Source: Bacteroidota bacterium (GTDB taxonomy: Bacteria; Bacteroidota; Bacteroidia; Chitinophagales; Saprospiraceae). Taken from it: DNA of 49,349 nt. Every line of letters starts with the position of its first letter. Position 1 is the first letter of the stretch. Where the stretch lies: assembly GCA_029567325.1 (NCBI GenBank), contig JAKQLF010000327.1, positions 1-49,349 on the forward strand, given 5' to 3'. The notes under the pieces were generated by a model. That model did no database searches. It was given only the letters and a program-made list of their open reading frames with translations, and was not told where the DNA came from. The translations under genes and the position numbers were made by a program. Below, one piece after another: positions 26,912 through 35,738 of this stretch.

Positions 26912-27350
26912 GTGAGTGTACGCACGGACGTATGATTGGATGATAAAGTGTACCGGAAGCTTTTCTTCAGGCTCGAATTTCCCGATTTCCAATATCTGAT
27001 TTCCGATCTACGATCTGTTATCCTCGAATTCCAAACAAAGTTTTTTGCAAAAAGCTGATGCTGATAACTGACAACTGAAAGCTTTTCCACATGCTCGAAA
27101 CTCCCCCCATATCCGACTTCACGATTTCCGTCCGATATCCGATAACTGTCGGAATCGGAACCGGTCTCCAGAAAAAAGGTTGCCACGAATTCACGAAAAA
27201 TAACTCTATTTCACGAATTCACTTGTCTTATTCACGATATTCATATAATAATAATGCTGACAACTGATAGCTGATAACTGACAACTGAGCGCTCATTGTT
27301 CGATGCCAAAACGATTTCCGATTTCCGATCTGCGATTTCCTTCCTCCGCA
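26912..27350. repeat. Mosaic of degenerate short-word repeats
   Basis: Repeated words such as AACTGA/GCTGATAACTGACAACTGA (27050-27085, 27252-27295), CCGATTTCCGATNTGCGATTTCC (26985-27015, 27308-27340) and AATTCACGAA (27186-27230). The 17-mer ATCGGAACCGGTCTCCA at 27154-27170 also occurs at 18232-18248. No gene seen. Confidence 0.6.
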
Positions 27351-27815
27351 CTACTCACATTCTCTGTAAGGATTGAGCTCAATCAATTGATGGATGACCA
27401 AACTTTTCACAAGTCGATCCTCCATATTCATTTTTTGTTCCCAAGCGCCTAATACCTCAATAAAAGCTGGGTCTCCTCCATTTTCCACTGAATTGAGGTA
27501 ACTTCTTTCCGTTTTTAAGTATTCTTCACCTTCCATAGCCACATTATAAGATTTTGTTTCATTACAAGGTATAAAACTTGGAGCATCAGCCATGTATCTA
27601 AAATGGCCAGTGATAGATCTACCTTTGTATTCATCATGGTAACTCAAAGTGTCAGCCATCGGCAAAGTATCTCCATTGGAGTCAGCCATATTTGAAGTTT
27701 CAGTGCCATCGTAATTGGTATCATCGATTGTAGAAGGTGGGACAGCGGAGTCAGTATTTGGCTTACACGCAGAGATCCAAAAAACAATAATGATCAGATA
27801 GGTAGAAAACTTCAT
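27351..27815 (-). CDS. NlpE-like lipoprotein
   Basis: A 154-residue lipoprotein (SPII signal YLIIIVFWISAC, Cys about 17) with an acidic low-complexity linker (SNMADSNGDTLPMADTL). The region GHFRYMADAPSFIPCNETKSYNVAMEGEEYLKTERSYL, written here in pieces as GHFRYMADAPSFIPC and YNVAMEGEEYLKTERSYL, resembles the middle segment of NlpE/copper-homeostasis-type lipoproteins (YMADAxxFxDCxTGxRxPVAMEG). The NlpE N-terminal CxxC barrel is not seen, so it is a short relative. Probably sits in the envelope; function not predictable. Ends in an odd Cys-Glu. Confidence 0.6.
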   Translation of the reverse strand: MKFSTYLIIIVFWISACKPNTDSAVPPSTIDDTNYDGTETSNMADSNGDTLPMADTLSYHDEYKGRSITGHFRYMADAPSFIPCNETKSYNVAMEGEEYLKTERSYLNSVENGGDPAFIEVLGAWEQKMNMEDRLVKSLVIHQLIELNPYRECE

Positions 27816-27884
27816 AACTATGTATTTTTGAAATATGGTTATTACAAATTAACAACTATTATAAACAAAAATTAAGATTCAAGT

Positions 27885-28688
27885 TCATGAAATCCTTTTG
27901 ATGAATTTGAGGTGGTGAGTATATTTTTTAGTTTGTTTATTGAAAATGCCTTCATGGTCCAATTTGTCTATTCTTACTCTGCCACTGGCATGAATGATTT
28001 CTTGGTTTGCCAAAACCATTCCCACATGCGTGATTTTCCCCTCAGCATTGTCGAAAAAGGCTAGGTCACCTTCCTGGGCCAATTCTACAAAATCGATCAA
28101 CTCCCCCAAGTTGGCTTGTTGATAAGCATCCCTTGGCAATGCAAATCCCCATATTTTGAATAAAACTTGTGTAAAACCACTGCAATCGATGCCAAATGGA
28201 CTCCTACCTCCCCATAAATATGGAGCGTTGAGGTATTTTTTGGCAATTTTGACCATCATTTCTGTACTAGGCTTTTGCACCTCTGGATTGATGGCGCTGC
28301 CATTGAAAATCAACTTTGATTCTGGCATTTGGAGAGACATTCCATCAAAAGCAGGTAGTGTTGTCCCTAATAAAACAGGTGTATTTACGTCTCCATTGAT
28401 CAAATATGAAACCAAATCAACCGAGTATGCCAATCCTTGTTTACATTTTATAAACTGTTTTTCGGTAATCAAGAGTAACATTTTTGGATCCATCCAGCCA
28501 ATGTATCCATCATTGGTGCACTCAATTTTGATCCAGTTTTTGCCTTTTTTCTGAAGAATTTTGATGGTTTCACCAAATAACAATTGACTTACCATTTCCA
28601 TAGTATCGTCAGGTTTTATACGGATTGGAGCACAAGCCACGGCGCAAATGCCAAAGTCCTTGGGCGCTTTATCGAGTTTTCGGGCCAA
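27885..28688 (-). CDS. NlpC/P60 (C40) peptidoglycan hydrolase with SH3-like domains
   Basis: A 267-residue cell-wall endopeptidase of the YkfC/dipeptidyl-peptidase VI type. The N-terminal half holds SH3-like folds (APIRIKPDDTMEMVSQLLFG ... GKNWIKIECTNDGYIGWM). The catalytic NlpC/P60 domain shows YLWGGRSPFGIDCSGFTQVL with the nucleophile Cys, then DLAFFDNAEGKITHVGMVL with the His. It starts at TTG 28688 (no in-frame ATG upstream) and has no obvious signal peptide, suggesting cytoplasmic recycling of murein peptides or export by an unseen route. No operon partner. Confidence 0.88.
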   Translation of the reverse strand: MARKLDKAPKDFGICAVACAPIRIKPDDTMEMVSQLLFGETIKILQKKGKNWIKIECTNDGYIGWMDPKMLLLITEKQFIKCKQGLAYSVDLVSYLINGDVNTPVLLGTTLPAFDGMSLQMPESKLIFNGSAINPEVQKPSTEMMVKIAKKYLNAPYLWGGRSPFGIDCSGFTQVLFKIWGFALPRDAYQQANLGELIDFVELAQEGDLAFFDNAEGKITHVGMVLANQEIIHASGRVRIDKLDHEGIFNKQTKKYTHHLKFIKRIS

Positions 28689-28889
28689 TTGACACGAGTT
28701 TTTGGTGATAGAAAGATTGGTAAAGGTATATATTAGACCAATTTTAACGAACTTTTGTTTGTCGTAATTTCAATACTTGACTTTACTTTTCAATAACCAC
28801 ATATTGGTTTTATCCAGATTGTCGTTATAACTGCCGTAATTTCATCGGATGATGCGAAATATTAATTATTATATATATATGCATTCAAC

Positions 28890-28897
28890 TATATTTG
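28890..28897 (+). promoter_or_regulatory. -7 box TATATTTG before the DUF3098-uppP-truB cluster
   Basis: Exact match to TAnnTTTG followed by T, 25 bases before ATG 28923. No -33 TTG at the ideal distance. Confidence 0.4.
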
Positions 28898-28922
28898 TGC
28901 CACACAAACATGGATTCAAAAC

Positions 28923-29255
28923 ATGAGTAAAAAGAAAAAAATTGTAATCACCACATCGGAAGCAGGTGCAAATACGGCTTCAGACTTGCAACCTACTACT
29001 TCAAAATTGTCAACTGAAAAACAAAGTACCATTTCTCCTGATGGCTTGTTATTTGGTTACAAAAATTATATGTGGGCATTGGCTGGTGTGGGACTCATGG
29101 CCTTGGGGTTTGCATTGATGGCGGGCGGACACATGCCTTCTCCAGATGTTTGGGATCCTGATTTGATTTATAGTTTCAGACGTACTGTCCTCGCTCCAAT
29201 TTGCATCTTGTCTGGTTTAGGACTTCAGGTGGTGGCGATTTTCGCTAAAAAATAG
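28923..29255 (+). CDS. DUF3098 membrane protein
   Basis: A 110-residue protein with a polar, Thr/Ser-rich N-terminus (about 1-45) and two membrane helices (YMWALAGVGLMALGFALMAGG and TVLAPICILSGLGLQVVAIFA), the hallmark of DUF3098. In Bacteroidota it is usually found between ftsX and uppP, and the same order (without ftsX in the preceding position) is seen here: uppP starts 11 bases after its stop. An envelope or cell-division-linked role is inferred from that conserved neighbourhood only. Confidence 0.85.
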   Translation: MSKKKKIVITTSEAGANTASDLQPTTSKLSTEKQSTISPDGLLFGYKNYMWALAGVGLMALGFALMAGGHMPSPDVWDPDLIYSFRRTVLAPICILSGLGLQVVAIFAKK

Positions 29256-29266
29256 AATAAATCTTT

Positions 29267-30064
29267 ATGTCAGAAATCCTGAAAAGTATTGTCCTTGGCA
29301 TTGTACAAGGCATTACTGAGTTCTTGCCTGTAAGCAGCAGTGGGCACTTAGAGTTAGCAAAATTTATTCTTGGCGAAGAAGCTGTTGGCGAAGAAAGTCT
29401 ATTGATGACTGTTGTGTTACATGTTGGTACAGCCTTGGCAACCATTTATGTTTTTAGAAAAGATATCCTGGAAATCCTCAAAGGCTTGCTGGACAAAAAT
29501 GACAAAGAATCAAAACAGTTTACCCTCAAGATCATTTTGTCTATGATTCCTGCCGCGATAGTTGGTTTATTATTTGAAAAACAAATTGAAGCAATGTTCA
29601 CAGGCAAAATCATGTTTGTTTGTTTCATGCTCATTTTGACAGGTGTCTTGTTGTATTTTGCTGACAAGGCAATCGACACGGGAAAATCTGTTGGTTTCAA
29701 GGAAGCCCTCATCATTGGCATAGCTCAGGCGATTGCCATTACTCCTGGCATTTCTCGAAGTGGCGCGACTATTTCTACTTCCGTATTATTGGGCATAGAT
29801 AAATCAAAAGCTGCAAGGTTTTCTTTTTTAATGGTCGTCCCGCTCATTTTTGGAAAATTAGCCAAAGACCTGATGGATGGGGAGTTTAATGGAAATACCA
29901 ATATAGCAGCTTTATCAGCCGGATTTATTACTTCTTTTATAGTAGGAGTATTGGCCTGTACATGGATGATTCAATTAGTGAAATCTAGTAAATTGAATTA
30001 TTTTAGTGTTTATTGTATGGTTGTTGGTGTCCTAGGAGTTTTGTATTCATTTTATATAAAATAG
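29267..30064 (+). CDS. uppP: Undecaprenyl-diphosphatase
   Basis: Integral inner-membrane enzyme that dephosphorylates undecaprenyl diphosphate to recycle the lipid carrier for peptidoglycan and O-antigen. The 265 residues match BacA/UppP length. Signature motifs are present: GITEFLPVSSSGHLELA near the N-terminus (Glu-rich block and SGH) and ITPGISRSGATIS (PGxSRSG). Several hydrophobic helices cover the rest. It is the middle gene of DUF3098-uppP-truB, with only 6 bases before truB. Confidence 0.97.
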   Translation: MSEILKSIVLGIVQGITEFLPVSSSGHLELAKFILGEEAVGEESLLMTVVLHVGTALATIYVFRKDILEILKGLLDKNDKESKQFTLKIILSMIPAAIVGLLFEKQIEAMFTGKIMFVCFMLILTGVLLYFADKAIDTGKSVGFKEALIIGIAQAIAITPGISRSGATISTSVLLGIDKSKAARFSFLMVVPLIFGKLAKDLMDGEFNGNTNIAALSAGFITSFIVGVLACTWMIQLVKSSKLNYFSVYCMVVGVLGVLYSFYIK

Positions 30065-30070
30065 CATTTT

Positions 30071-30811
30071 TTGAGTATTCAAAAAATATTGAAAGAAAGG
30101 ATTATTTCAAAGCATAATCTGGCAAAAGACCTTGATCCTTTGGAAGGTCTGGTTTTACTGGTGGATAAACCAAAAGATTGGACTTCTTTTGATGTTGTCA
30201 ATAAAATCAGATTTGCCCTCAAACATTCTTTGAAAGTAAAGAAAATAAAAGTTGGCCATGCTGGAACATTGGACCCTTTGGCTACAGGTTTATTATTGAT
30301 TTGTGTTGGAAAATACACCAAATTGATTGATGAATTGGCTTCCATGTCCAAAACTTACGAAGCTGGTGTTAAATTCGGCGCAGTGACAGCTTCCTATGAT
30401 GCAGAATGTGAAGAGGAAGATATCAAAACCGATCTACCGCAATCAAGCCAAGAAATTGAATCTGTTTTGCCCTTGTATACGGGAGATATCATGCAAATGC
30501 CTCCCATTTATAGCGCCATCAAGATAGATGGAAAGGCAGCTTATAAAATGGCTAGAGCGGGAAAGGATGTGGAAATGAAGCAAAGGCCTGTTACCATTCA
30601 TTCGTATAAAATTTTGAATTACGATAAGCCATTTGCAACCTTTTTTATTGATTGCTCCAAAGGTACATACATTCGGTCATTGGCGCATGACTTAGGTCAG
30701 ACGCTTGGTTGCGGAGCTTATCTTACCAGGTTAGTTCGAACATCTATTGATGATTATCAGTTGGTCAATGCTCTTTCATTAGACGAAATTTTGGAGTTTA
30801 TTGGTAAGTAA
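30071..30811 (+). CDS. truB: tRNA pseudouridine(55) synthase
   Basis: Makes pseudouridine-55 in the T-loop of tRNAs. The 246-residue protein has the TruB catalytic motif GHAGTLDPLATGLL with the active Asp, the DKPKDWTSFDVVNKIR N-terminal block, and the C-terminal SKGTYIRSLAHDLG. It starts at TTG 30071, six bases after uppP; no better start is seen. The co-occurrence with uppP is typical of Bacteroidota. Confidence 0.97.
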   Translation: MSIQKILKERIISKHNLAKDLDPLEGLVLLVDKPKDWTSFDVVNKIRFALKHSLKVKKIKVGHAGTLDPLATGLLLICVGKYTKLIDELASMSKTYEAGVKFGAVTASYDAECEEEDIKTDLPQSSQEIESVLPLYTGDIMQMPPIYSAIKIDGKAAYKMARAGKDVEMKQRPVTIHSYKILNYDKPFATFFIDCSKGTYIRSLAHDLGQTLGCGAYLTRLVRTSIDDYQLVNALSLDEILEFIGK

Positions 30812-30865
30812 ATTCAAGCTTCACCATTACAAAAGACCTGCAATACAGTTTTAACTCGCATACTT

Positions 30866-31966
30866 TCAAAGCATTTCTTTAAAAAACGGAATCACTTGTT
30901 CAGCCATCAGTTGATGTTCTTCAACATTTGGGTGACCGGAACATCCTGTTGCTTGCATGGACTTAAAAAAGTGAAGCGCAATAGGAGTATCATTTGGATA
31001 AAGTTTATCTATTGCTGATTTTACTTCCAAAAGACAATTTTGAAAAACCACCTCATTTTCTCCTCTGACCATAGGACTGGATAATAAAGCGATTTTTGCT
31101 GAAGGGTAATGGTCTTTTACCTGCTTTACAAACATAATATATCGATCAGTAAATAGCTTAGAATCGAAAGGAGTTCTTGGATTTACGCCATCTCCATACG
31201 AAGAATCGTTGGTACCAAGTGCTATGCTTACAATGGTCGGATTGATTTTTTTGAAGTGCCATTTGCGTGTACCATTTACTTGGAAATCTATAGTTTCAAA
31301 AACATCAGGCATATTCGGAGATTCCATATTCCACGTGCGATAGATACCAATACCACTCACGCTGCTCAGCACGAAATCAAGCCCCAAAGCCCTCGCTGTT
31401 CTCGGGCCATAAGCCATATAAGCATTGTGCTGATCGTGATAAAATCCAGTGTTACAAGGATATTCTGAGGTGTCTGCAGCAGCACCACAAGTGATCGAAT
31501 TTCCAATAAATTCAATTAAAGGAGTTTCTTTGTTTTTTAAAGGTTTAATGTTTTGTCCTTCAATTCCTGAGATAAAAATGGGTCCTGTGTGCGCTTCAGT
31601 TGCCTTGTAAATCGTTACCGAATGAGTTCCTTCTTTTTCGGCTTCAATTATAATAGGTGCATTTTCATTTCCATTGATTCTCAATCTTTTTTGATAAACG
31701 CCATCCAATTCATATTGCAAATAATTGTGAGCTGTTGAATCAGTGAGAAAGGCAAATATTTTACAATTTTTTCCTTCGAAAGTAAATGAAAAATGAGCAG
31801 CCGAAGTAATGAGTTCCAAATTATTTTCGTCATCCAATAATGTACGTCCTATTGCTTGCAATTCATTGGCTTTGAGCAACATAGGTTTTGGTTTACAGCC
31901 AAATGAAAAACTAGATATCAGTATGATGAATAGTGTTTGGTAAATCAAATTTTTAGTTGAAATCAT
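30866..31966 (-). CDS. SGNH/GDSL esterase lipoprotein (CE2-like acetylesterase)
   Basis: A secreted lipoprotein of about 366 residues from ATG 31966 (MISTKNLIYQTLF; signal ends SFGC). The layout is that of carbohydrate esterase family 2: an N-terminal jelly-roll (about 30-140) then an SGNH hydrolase domain with nucleophile block IEFIGNSITCG, GTND block (VSIALGTNDSSYG) and the catalytic His in SGHPNVEEHQ. The Asp three residues before that His in many SGNH enzymes is Cys here (CSGH), fitting CE2, which can use a Ser-His dyad. Likely removes acetyl groups from plant or microbial polysaccharide. Divergent from the TonB-like gene. Confidence 0.85.
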   Translation of the reverse strand: MISTKNLIYQTLFIILISSFSFGCKPKPMLLKANELQAIGRTLLDDENNLELITSAAHFSFTFEGKNCKIFAFLTDSTAHNYLQYELDGVYQKRLRINGNENAPIIIEAEKEGTHSVTIYKATEAHTGPIFISGIEGQNIKPLKNKETPLIEFIGNSITCGAAADTSEYPCNTGFYHDQHNAYMAYGPRTARALGLDFVLSSVSGIGIYRTWNMESPNMPDVFETIDFQVNGTRKWHFKKINPTIVSIALGTNDSSYGDGVNPRTPFDSKLFTDRYIMFVKQVKDHYPSAKIALLSSPMVRGENEVVFQNCLLEVKSAIDKLYPNDTPIALHFFKSMQATGCSGHPNVEEHQLMAEQVIPFFKEML

Positions 31967-32043
31967 GGCTGTGTACTTTATAGTGTGCAAATAAAAAGAA
32001 TATGATTAAATTTCAGCCCTTATTTAATGAAAATAATAAGAAT

Positions 32044-32994
32044 ATGAAAGTGGAATGGTTGACCAAAGGCATGGCTTTGTTGATTTTTAGTTTTGTGTTG
32101 AATGGATGTAGTGTAAAGCCTGCTATTAACCAGAAGTACCAAGGTATGTACAAATCATATTTGGGTGCAGGTGAAGTTGAGCTATTTGGAACTTTTCAAT
32201 ATATGGTATCCACTGATACAAATGGAATTTTTATATATAGAAGGTTCTTTCCTGATCCTATTCAAATAATTGAAGAAACGCGATATAAGGACGATAAACT
32301 TTTGAAAAAGGATGGTCTTTCTACTAATTGGTATGACAATGGACATAAATGGAGTGAAGGGTTATATTTGAATGAAAGTAGAATAGGTAAATGGAGTTTT
32401 TATCATTGGCAAGGGGGAAATCTTGAAGCAACAGGAGAATTTTTGAATGAGAAAAAAATTGGACTGTGGGAGATATACGATGAGCAGGAAAGACTTATGA
32501 AAATTGAAAAACATGACACTATATTAAATAACTGGACTGTTGAAAGCTATGACACTCTAGGCAACTTTAAAGAGGAATATTCATATAAAAATGGAGAATT
32601 GGTTATAATTGATGATACTATAATCCAAACTCATAATAGTCACAATTATCTTTTTGAAGAGCATATGCCATTTCTGTCATCCTGCAAACATTTGTTGGGT
32701 ATTGAAAGGGATAATTGCTCAAAACAGACACTATTTAAATTCCTCATGGATAATTTAAAATATCCTAAAGAAGCTATACAAAATAATGTTGAGGGTACCA
32801 CTTATACAGAATTCGTAGTTGATATAAGTGGAAATATTACGAATGTTAATGTTATTTCAGGAGTATCAAAAGAAATTAAAGCTGAGACTTTACGATTATT
32901 TTCCTTGATACCAAAATGGGAACCCGCAATACAACACAATAGGAAGGTAGCAGTGCAATATTCTTTACCGATAAAATTTAAATTAACTAATTGA
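32044..32994 (+). CDS. Lipoprotein with MORN-like repeats and TonB C-terminal domain
   Basis: About 316 residues from ATG 32044 (MKVEWLTKGMALLIF; an in-frame ATG at 32002 would lengthen the n-region). Signal LLIFSFVLNGC gives an SPII lipoprotein. The middle holds YwqK/MORN-like repeats (WYDNGHKWSEGLYLN, GKWSFYHWQGGNLEATGEF, GLWEIYDEQERL). The C-terminus is a TonB_C-type domain (NLKYPKEAIQNNVEGTTYTEFVVD ... PKWEPAIQHNRKVAV, split here). Because it is a lipoprotein rather than inner-membrane anchored, it is not a standard TonB energy transducer. Function unknown. Confidence 0.75.
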   Translation: MKVEWLTKGMALLIFSFVLNGCSVKPAINQKYQGMYKSYLGAGEVELFGTFQYMVSTDTNGIFIYRRFFPDPIQIIEETRYKDDKLLKKDGLSTNWYDNGHKWSEGLYLNESRIGKWSFYHWQGGNLEATGEFLNEKKIGLWEIYDEQERLMKIEKHDTILNNWTVESYDTLGNFKEEYSYKNGELVIIDDTIIQTHNSHNYLFEEHMPFLSSCKHLLGIERDNCSKQTLFKFLMDNLKYPKEAIQNNVEGTTYTEFVVDISGNITNVNVISGVSKEIKAETLRLFSLIPKWEPAIQHNRKVAVQYSLPIKFKLTN

Positions 32995-33079
32995 CCTCTT
33001 TTGAAAGAATGGCAATGGACTTGCGATGATTTTTCCAAGGTGAAAGTGAAATAATTCGAGGGTTGATTTCATCTCAAGT

Positions 33080-33751
33080 TTATAAATATTTGGATCCTTC
33101 CTTAATCGCCAGTGGACTGAGTACTTCACGATGATTCCTAATAAATTCGGCAACAGCTACTTTATTGGTTTTGGAATATTGCCTCAATGCCCAACCATGT
33201 GCCTTCCTGATGAAAAAATCTTTGACTTCAAGGGTTGCAAGAATATTGTCACTCATTAATTCAAAGTCTGTTTGTTTTTTGTAAAATATTTGAAAGATTA
33301 TGCTGGTCCTTTGTAACCACAAATTGTTGCTGTCAATCCATTCTTCACATTTATTTCTGATGAAATCCTTGTTTTGAGTTGATAACAAATGCCCAATTTG
33401 ATGAGCTGCCAGGTGATCAACAGTGTCCCACCAAGATTTTGAAGTAATTTTATTTTCGAAATAAGGTAACCACGAGATATCCATCGATTTCAAATATTTG
33501 TCTGTTATGTCGATGGCACAATATTGAGCTTCACGCTGAGGACAGGCCCACAACTCATCTAGAATCTTTTGCAAATCAATTCCCAAAGGCACAGCTTTTT
33601 TATCAAAGTTATTTTTTAAAATTTCTTTTCTCAATTCCGATTTGATGCCAAAGAATTCGAAATGACCTTTCATATAAGCTTTCATTTGCACGGCATAGGA
33701 AACATTTACATTTTGTTCCAGCACTAATATGAGGGAGGCGGCTGTTTTCAA
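33080..33751 (-). CDS. DNA alkylation repair protein (AlkD-like, HEAT repeats)
   Basis: A 223-residue member of the AlkD/AlkC superfamily of DNA glycosylases that excise alkylated bases without base flipping. The family block MKGHFEFFGIKSELRKEILKN is present, then helical HEAT repeats with YFENKITSKSWWDTVDHLAAHQIG and the late block VKDFFIRKAHGWALRQYSK; WWDTVD and FIRKA-GWALR-Y are typical. The Trp/Asp residues of the AlkD cleft appear intact. Divergent from the luciferase-like gene, 140 bases apart. Confidence 0.9.
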   Translation of the reverse strand: MKTAASLILVLEQNVNVSYAVQMKAYMKGHFEFFGIKSELRKEILKNNFDKKAVPLGIDLQKILDELWACPQREAQYCAIDITDKYLKSMDISWLPYFENKITSKSWWDTVDHLAAHQIGHLLSTQNKDFIRNKCEEWIDSNNLWLQRTSIIFQIFYKKQTDFELMSDNILATLEVKDFFIRKAHGWALRQYSKTNKVAVAEFIRNHREVLSPLAIKEGSKYL

Positions 33752-33891
33752 TTTTTTATTTTTGTTAAATGATAAATTAATTTGTTTTACAAAGATGAAA
33801 AACTAAAAGATACTAATTCTAATATTGTAAACTTTTGAAACTCTAATCGCGTTTGGGCGTTTAATACCTTACAATAAAAATAAAATCATTT

Positions 33892-34929
33892 ATGGATAAA
33901 AGATCCATTTCATATTCCATTTTGGATTTGGCCATTGTTCCAAAAGGCAGTTCGACCAAACAGACCATTGAGAATGCGGTGGTCTTGGCTCAAAAAGCAG
34001 AATCTTTTGGATACAAGCGAATCTGGTTTGCTGAGCATCACAACTCGGCTGCTATTGCCAGTAGTGCTCCTCAAATGTTGATTGGTAGAGTTGCACAAGA
34101 AACTAAAAAGATCAGAGTAGGATCTGGCGGCATCATGTTACCAAATCATTCGCCGCTGATTATTTCAGAGCAATTTGGGACGCTTGGCACCATGTACCCT
34201 GATCGAATAGATATGGGCCTCGGTCGTGCTCCAGGAACAGATCAAGAAACAGCATATGCCATAAAGCCAGGTTTTTATCAAGCCACGCAGTCTTTTCCAA
34301 ACGATATAGATCAAATTCAAAATTACTTTTCATTGGAAAATAGAAGTTCCAAAGTGCGGGCTCCTATTGCAGAAGGGGTGGATGTGCCGATTTACATTTT
34401 AGGCTCAAGTACCGATAGTGCGCATTTAGCTGCCAAAAAAGGTTTACCATATGCATTTGCAAGCCACTTTGCAACGGCTCATTTGTTCAATGCCTTGGGT
34501 ATTTACAGAGCTGAGTTCAAACCTTCAGAGGAATTAGAAAAACCTTACACGATCGCTGGCATCAATGTTTTTATAGCAGAAACGGATGCCGAAGCGCAAA
34601 GCATGGCCACTTCTTTCGTCAAAATGATCATAGGATTATTGACTGGAAATCGTGGGGATTATTTGGAAGAAGCGAGTGAAATGACACCGGAATTGATGGA
34701 AATGTTACAACATCCTGCTGTGCATCAGATGACTAAATATTCATTCATTGGCAGTAAGGAAACTGTCAAAACCCAAATAAAAGCATTTTTGGACCAAACA
34801 AAAGTGGACGAGGTAATTGTTTCTACCAATTGCCACAACCAGACCGCACGCATAAATTCTTATCAGATGTTTGCCCAATTGATGGATGAATTAAATATGG
34901 TCAATGCAGAAATGGAAACAGTCCATTGA
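33892..34929 (+). CDS. LLM-class flavin-dependent oxidoreductase (luciferase-like, MsnO8/YhbW type)
   Basis: A 345-residue FMN/F420-type luciferase-like monooxygenase. The TIM-barrel pattern is clear: N-terminal YSILDLAIVPKGSS, RIWFAEHHNSAAIASSAPQML, VGSGGIMLPNHSPLIISEQFG and RIDMGLGRAPGTD, all typical of the YhbW/MsnO8 branch, in which cofactor FMN is usual. Substrate unknown. The next gene, a DHFR-like reductase, starts 35 bases later on the same strand, so they may be co-transcribed. Confidence 0.9.
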   Translation: MDKRSISYSILDLAIVPKGSSTKQTIENAVVLAQKAESFGYKRIWFAEHHNSAAIASSAPQMLIGRVAQETKKIRVGSGGIMLPNHSPLIISEQFGTLGTMYPDRIDMGLGRAPGTDQETAYAIKPGFYQATQSFPNDIDQIQNYFSLENRSSKVRAPIAEGVDVPIYILGSSTDSAHLAAKKGLPYAFASHFATAHLFNALGIYRAEFKPSEELEKPYTIAGINVFIAETDAEAQSMATSFVKMIIGLLTGNRGDYLEEASEMTPELMEMLQHPAVHQMTKYSFIGSKETVKTQIKAFLDQTKVDEVIVSTNCHNQTARINSYQMFAQLMDELNMVNAEMETVH

Positions 34930-34964
34930 TTTTATAAATCCAAAGCGTAAAAAATTAAATTGTT

Positions 34965-35537
34965 ATGAATACACCAAAAGCCAAATTGATTTATTCCATG
35001 TTGATCTCCCTCGATGGATATACAGAAGACGCGTCAGGGAAATTTGACTGGGCAATGCCAGATGAGACATTGCATACATACATCAATGCACTTTCATCTA
35101 ATGTGGGTACATATTTATACGGAAGAAAAATGTATGAAGTGATGGTCTTTTGGGAGACAGCAGATCAAGAGCCTAATGTGCCAGATTACATCAGGGATTG
35201 GGCGATTCAATGGCAACAGAGTCAAAAAATTGTTTATTCCAGTGGATTGTCGGAAGTTCAAAGTCGACACACACAAATCAGAAAGACATTTGACATAGAA
35301 GAGGTCAAAGCATTGAAGGATAGTGCCCAACATGACCTCGCAATCAATGGCCCAGAACTCGCTACCCATGCATTTAAAGCTGGCCTCATTGATGAAATTC
35401 AAATGATCATTTTTCCAGTAGTTGTTGGTGGCGGCAAACGTTTTCTTCCTGAAGGAATAGAACTAGCATTGGAATTAATTGAGGAAAAAACTTTTGAAAA
35501 TGGGGTAGTGGTGTTGAAATATAGGGTAGTTAAGTGA
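34965..35537 (+). CDS. Dihydrofolate reductase-family protein (RibD C-terminal-like)
   Basis: A 190-residue NADPH-binding protein of the RibD_C/YyaP branch, usually described as dihydrofolate-reductase-like without proven folate activity. Blocks: LIYSMLISLDGYTEDASG at the start (SLDGY), TYLYGRKMYEVM, and GPELATHAFKAGLIDEIQMI with FPVVVGGGKRFLP. Position after the luciferase-like gene suggests joint expression. Its stop codon abuts the end of a truncated GIY-YIG gene relic on the other strand. Confidence 0.88.
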   Translation: MNTPKAKLIYSMLISLDGYTEDASGKFDWAMPDETLHTYINALSSNVGTYLYGRKMYEVMVFWETADQEPNVPDYIRDWAIQWQQSQKIVYSSGLSEVQSRHTQIRKTFDIEEVKALKDSAQHDLAINGPELATHAFKAGLIDEIQMIIFPVVVGGGKRFLPEGIELALELIEEKTFENGVVVLKYRVVK

Positions 35538-35625
35538 GTTCTAATCTTGTGTAAGGGTCTAAAGAATAACCCTTGTAATAAGAGTTGTCTGCTAAGCTTT
35601 GGATGATATATACGTAATATTTCAT
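35538..35625 (-). pseudogene. 5' fragment of a second GIY-YIG gene
   Basis: ATG 35625 opens MKYYVYIIQSLADNSYYKGY, SLDPYTRLE, closely matching the first 31 codons of the intact GIY-YIG gene at 35862-36128, then similarity ends exactly at the stop of the DHFR-like gene. The sequence before the ATG (35626-35686), including the terminator, is also nearly identical to that before the intact gene. A truncated duplicate. Confidence 0.8.
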
Positions 35626-35647
35626 ATTAATTGGTTTTCATAAAACT

Positions 35648-35686
35648 AAAAAGTCTCTCCTTACATGTTGTAAGAAGAGACTTTTT
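35648..35686. terminator. Bidirectional hairpin terminator, copy 1
   Basis: Near-perfect stem starting AAAAAGTCTCT and ending AGAGACTTTTT around CTTACA-TGT-TGTAAG. T runs on both strands. Copy 2 is at 36151-36189, directly after the intact tRNA-Asp. Confidence 0.75.
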
Positions 35687-35688
35687 GC

Positions 35689-35709
35689 GCTCCTACACTT
35701 TGTAGGAGC
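35689..35709. repeat. Palindrome of the CCTACA-N3-TGTAGG family
   Basis: GCTCCTACA-CTT-TGTAGGAGC, perfect 9-bp arms. Relatives: 35777-35795 (CCCCTATA-AAG-TGTAGGGG), 35805-35826 (GCTCCTACA-AAG-TGTAGTGAGC) and 36329-36348. Confidence 0.7.
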
Positions 35710-35738
35710 AAGGACATTTTTTCGATTGTTAGAATAAT

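Noticed and set aside
26731-27186. 151-codon minus-strand frame and related Tyr/Lys/Leu-repeat frames
   Set aside because: Produced by the AAAGTTTGT tandem repeat; overlaps the thioesterase start.
32044-32994. Standard TonB energy transducer
   Set aside because: It has a lipoprotein signal instead of an inner-membrane anchor and no Pro-rich spacer; only the C-terminal domain is TonB-like.
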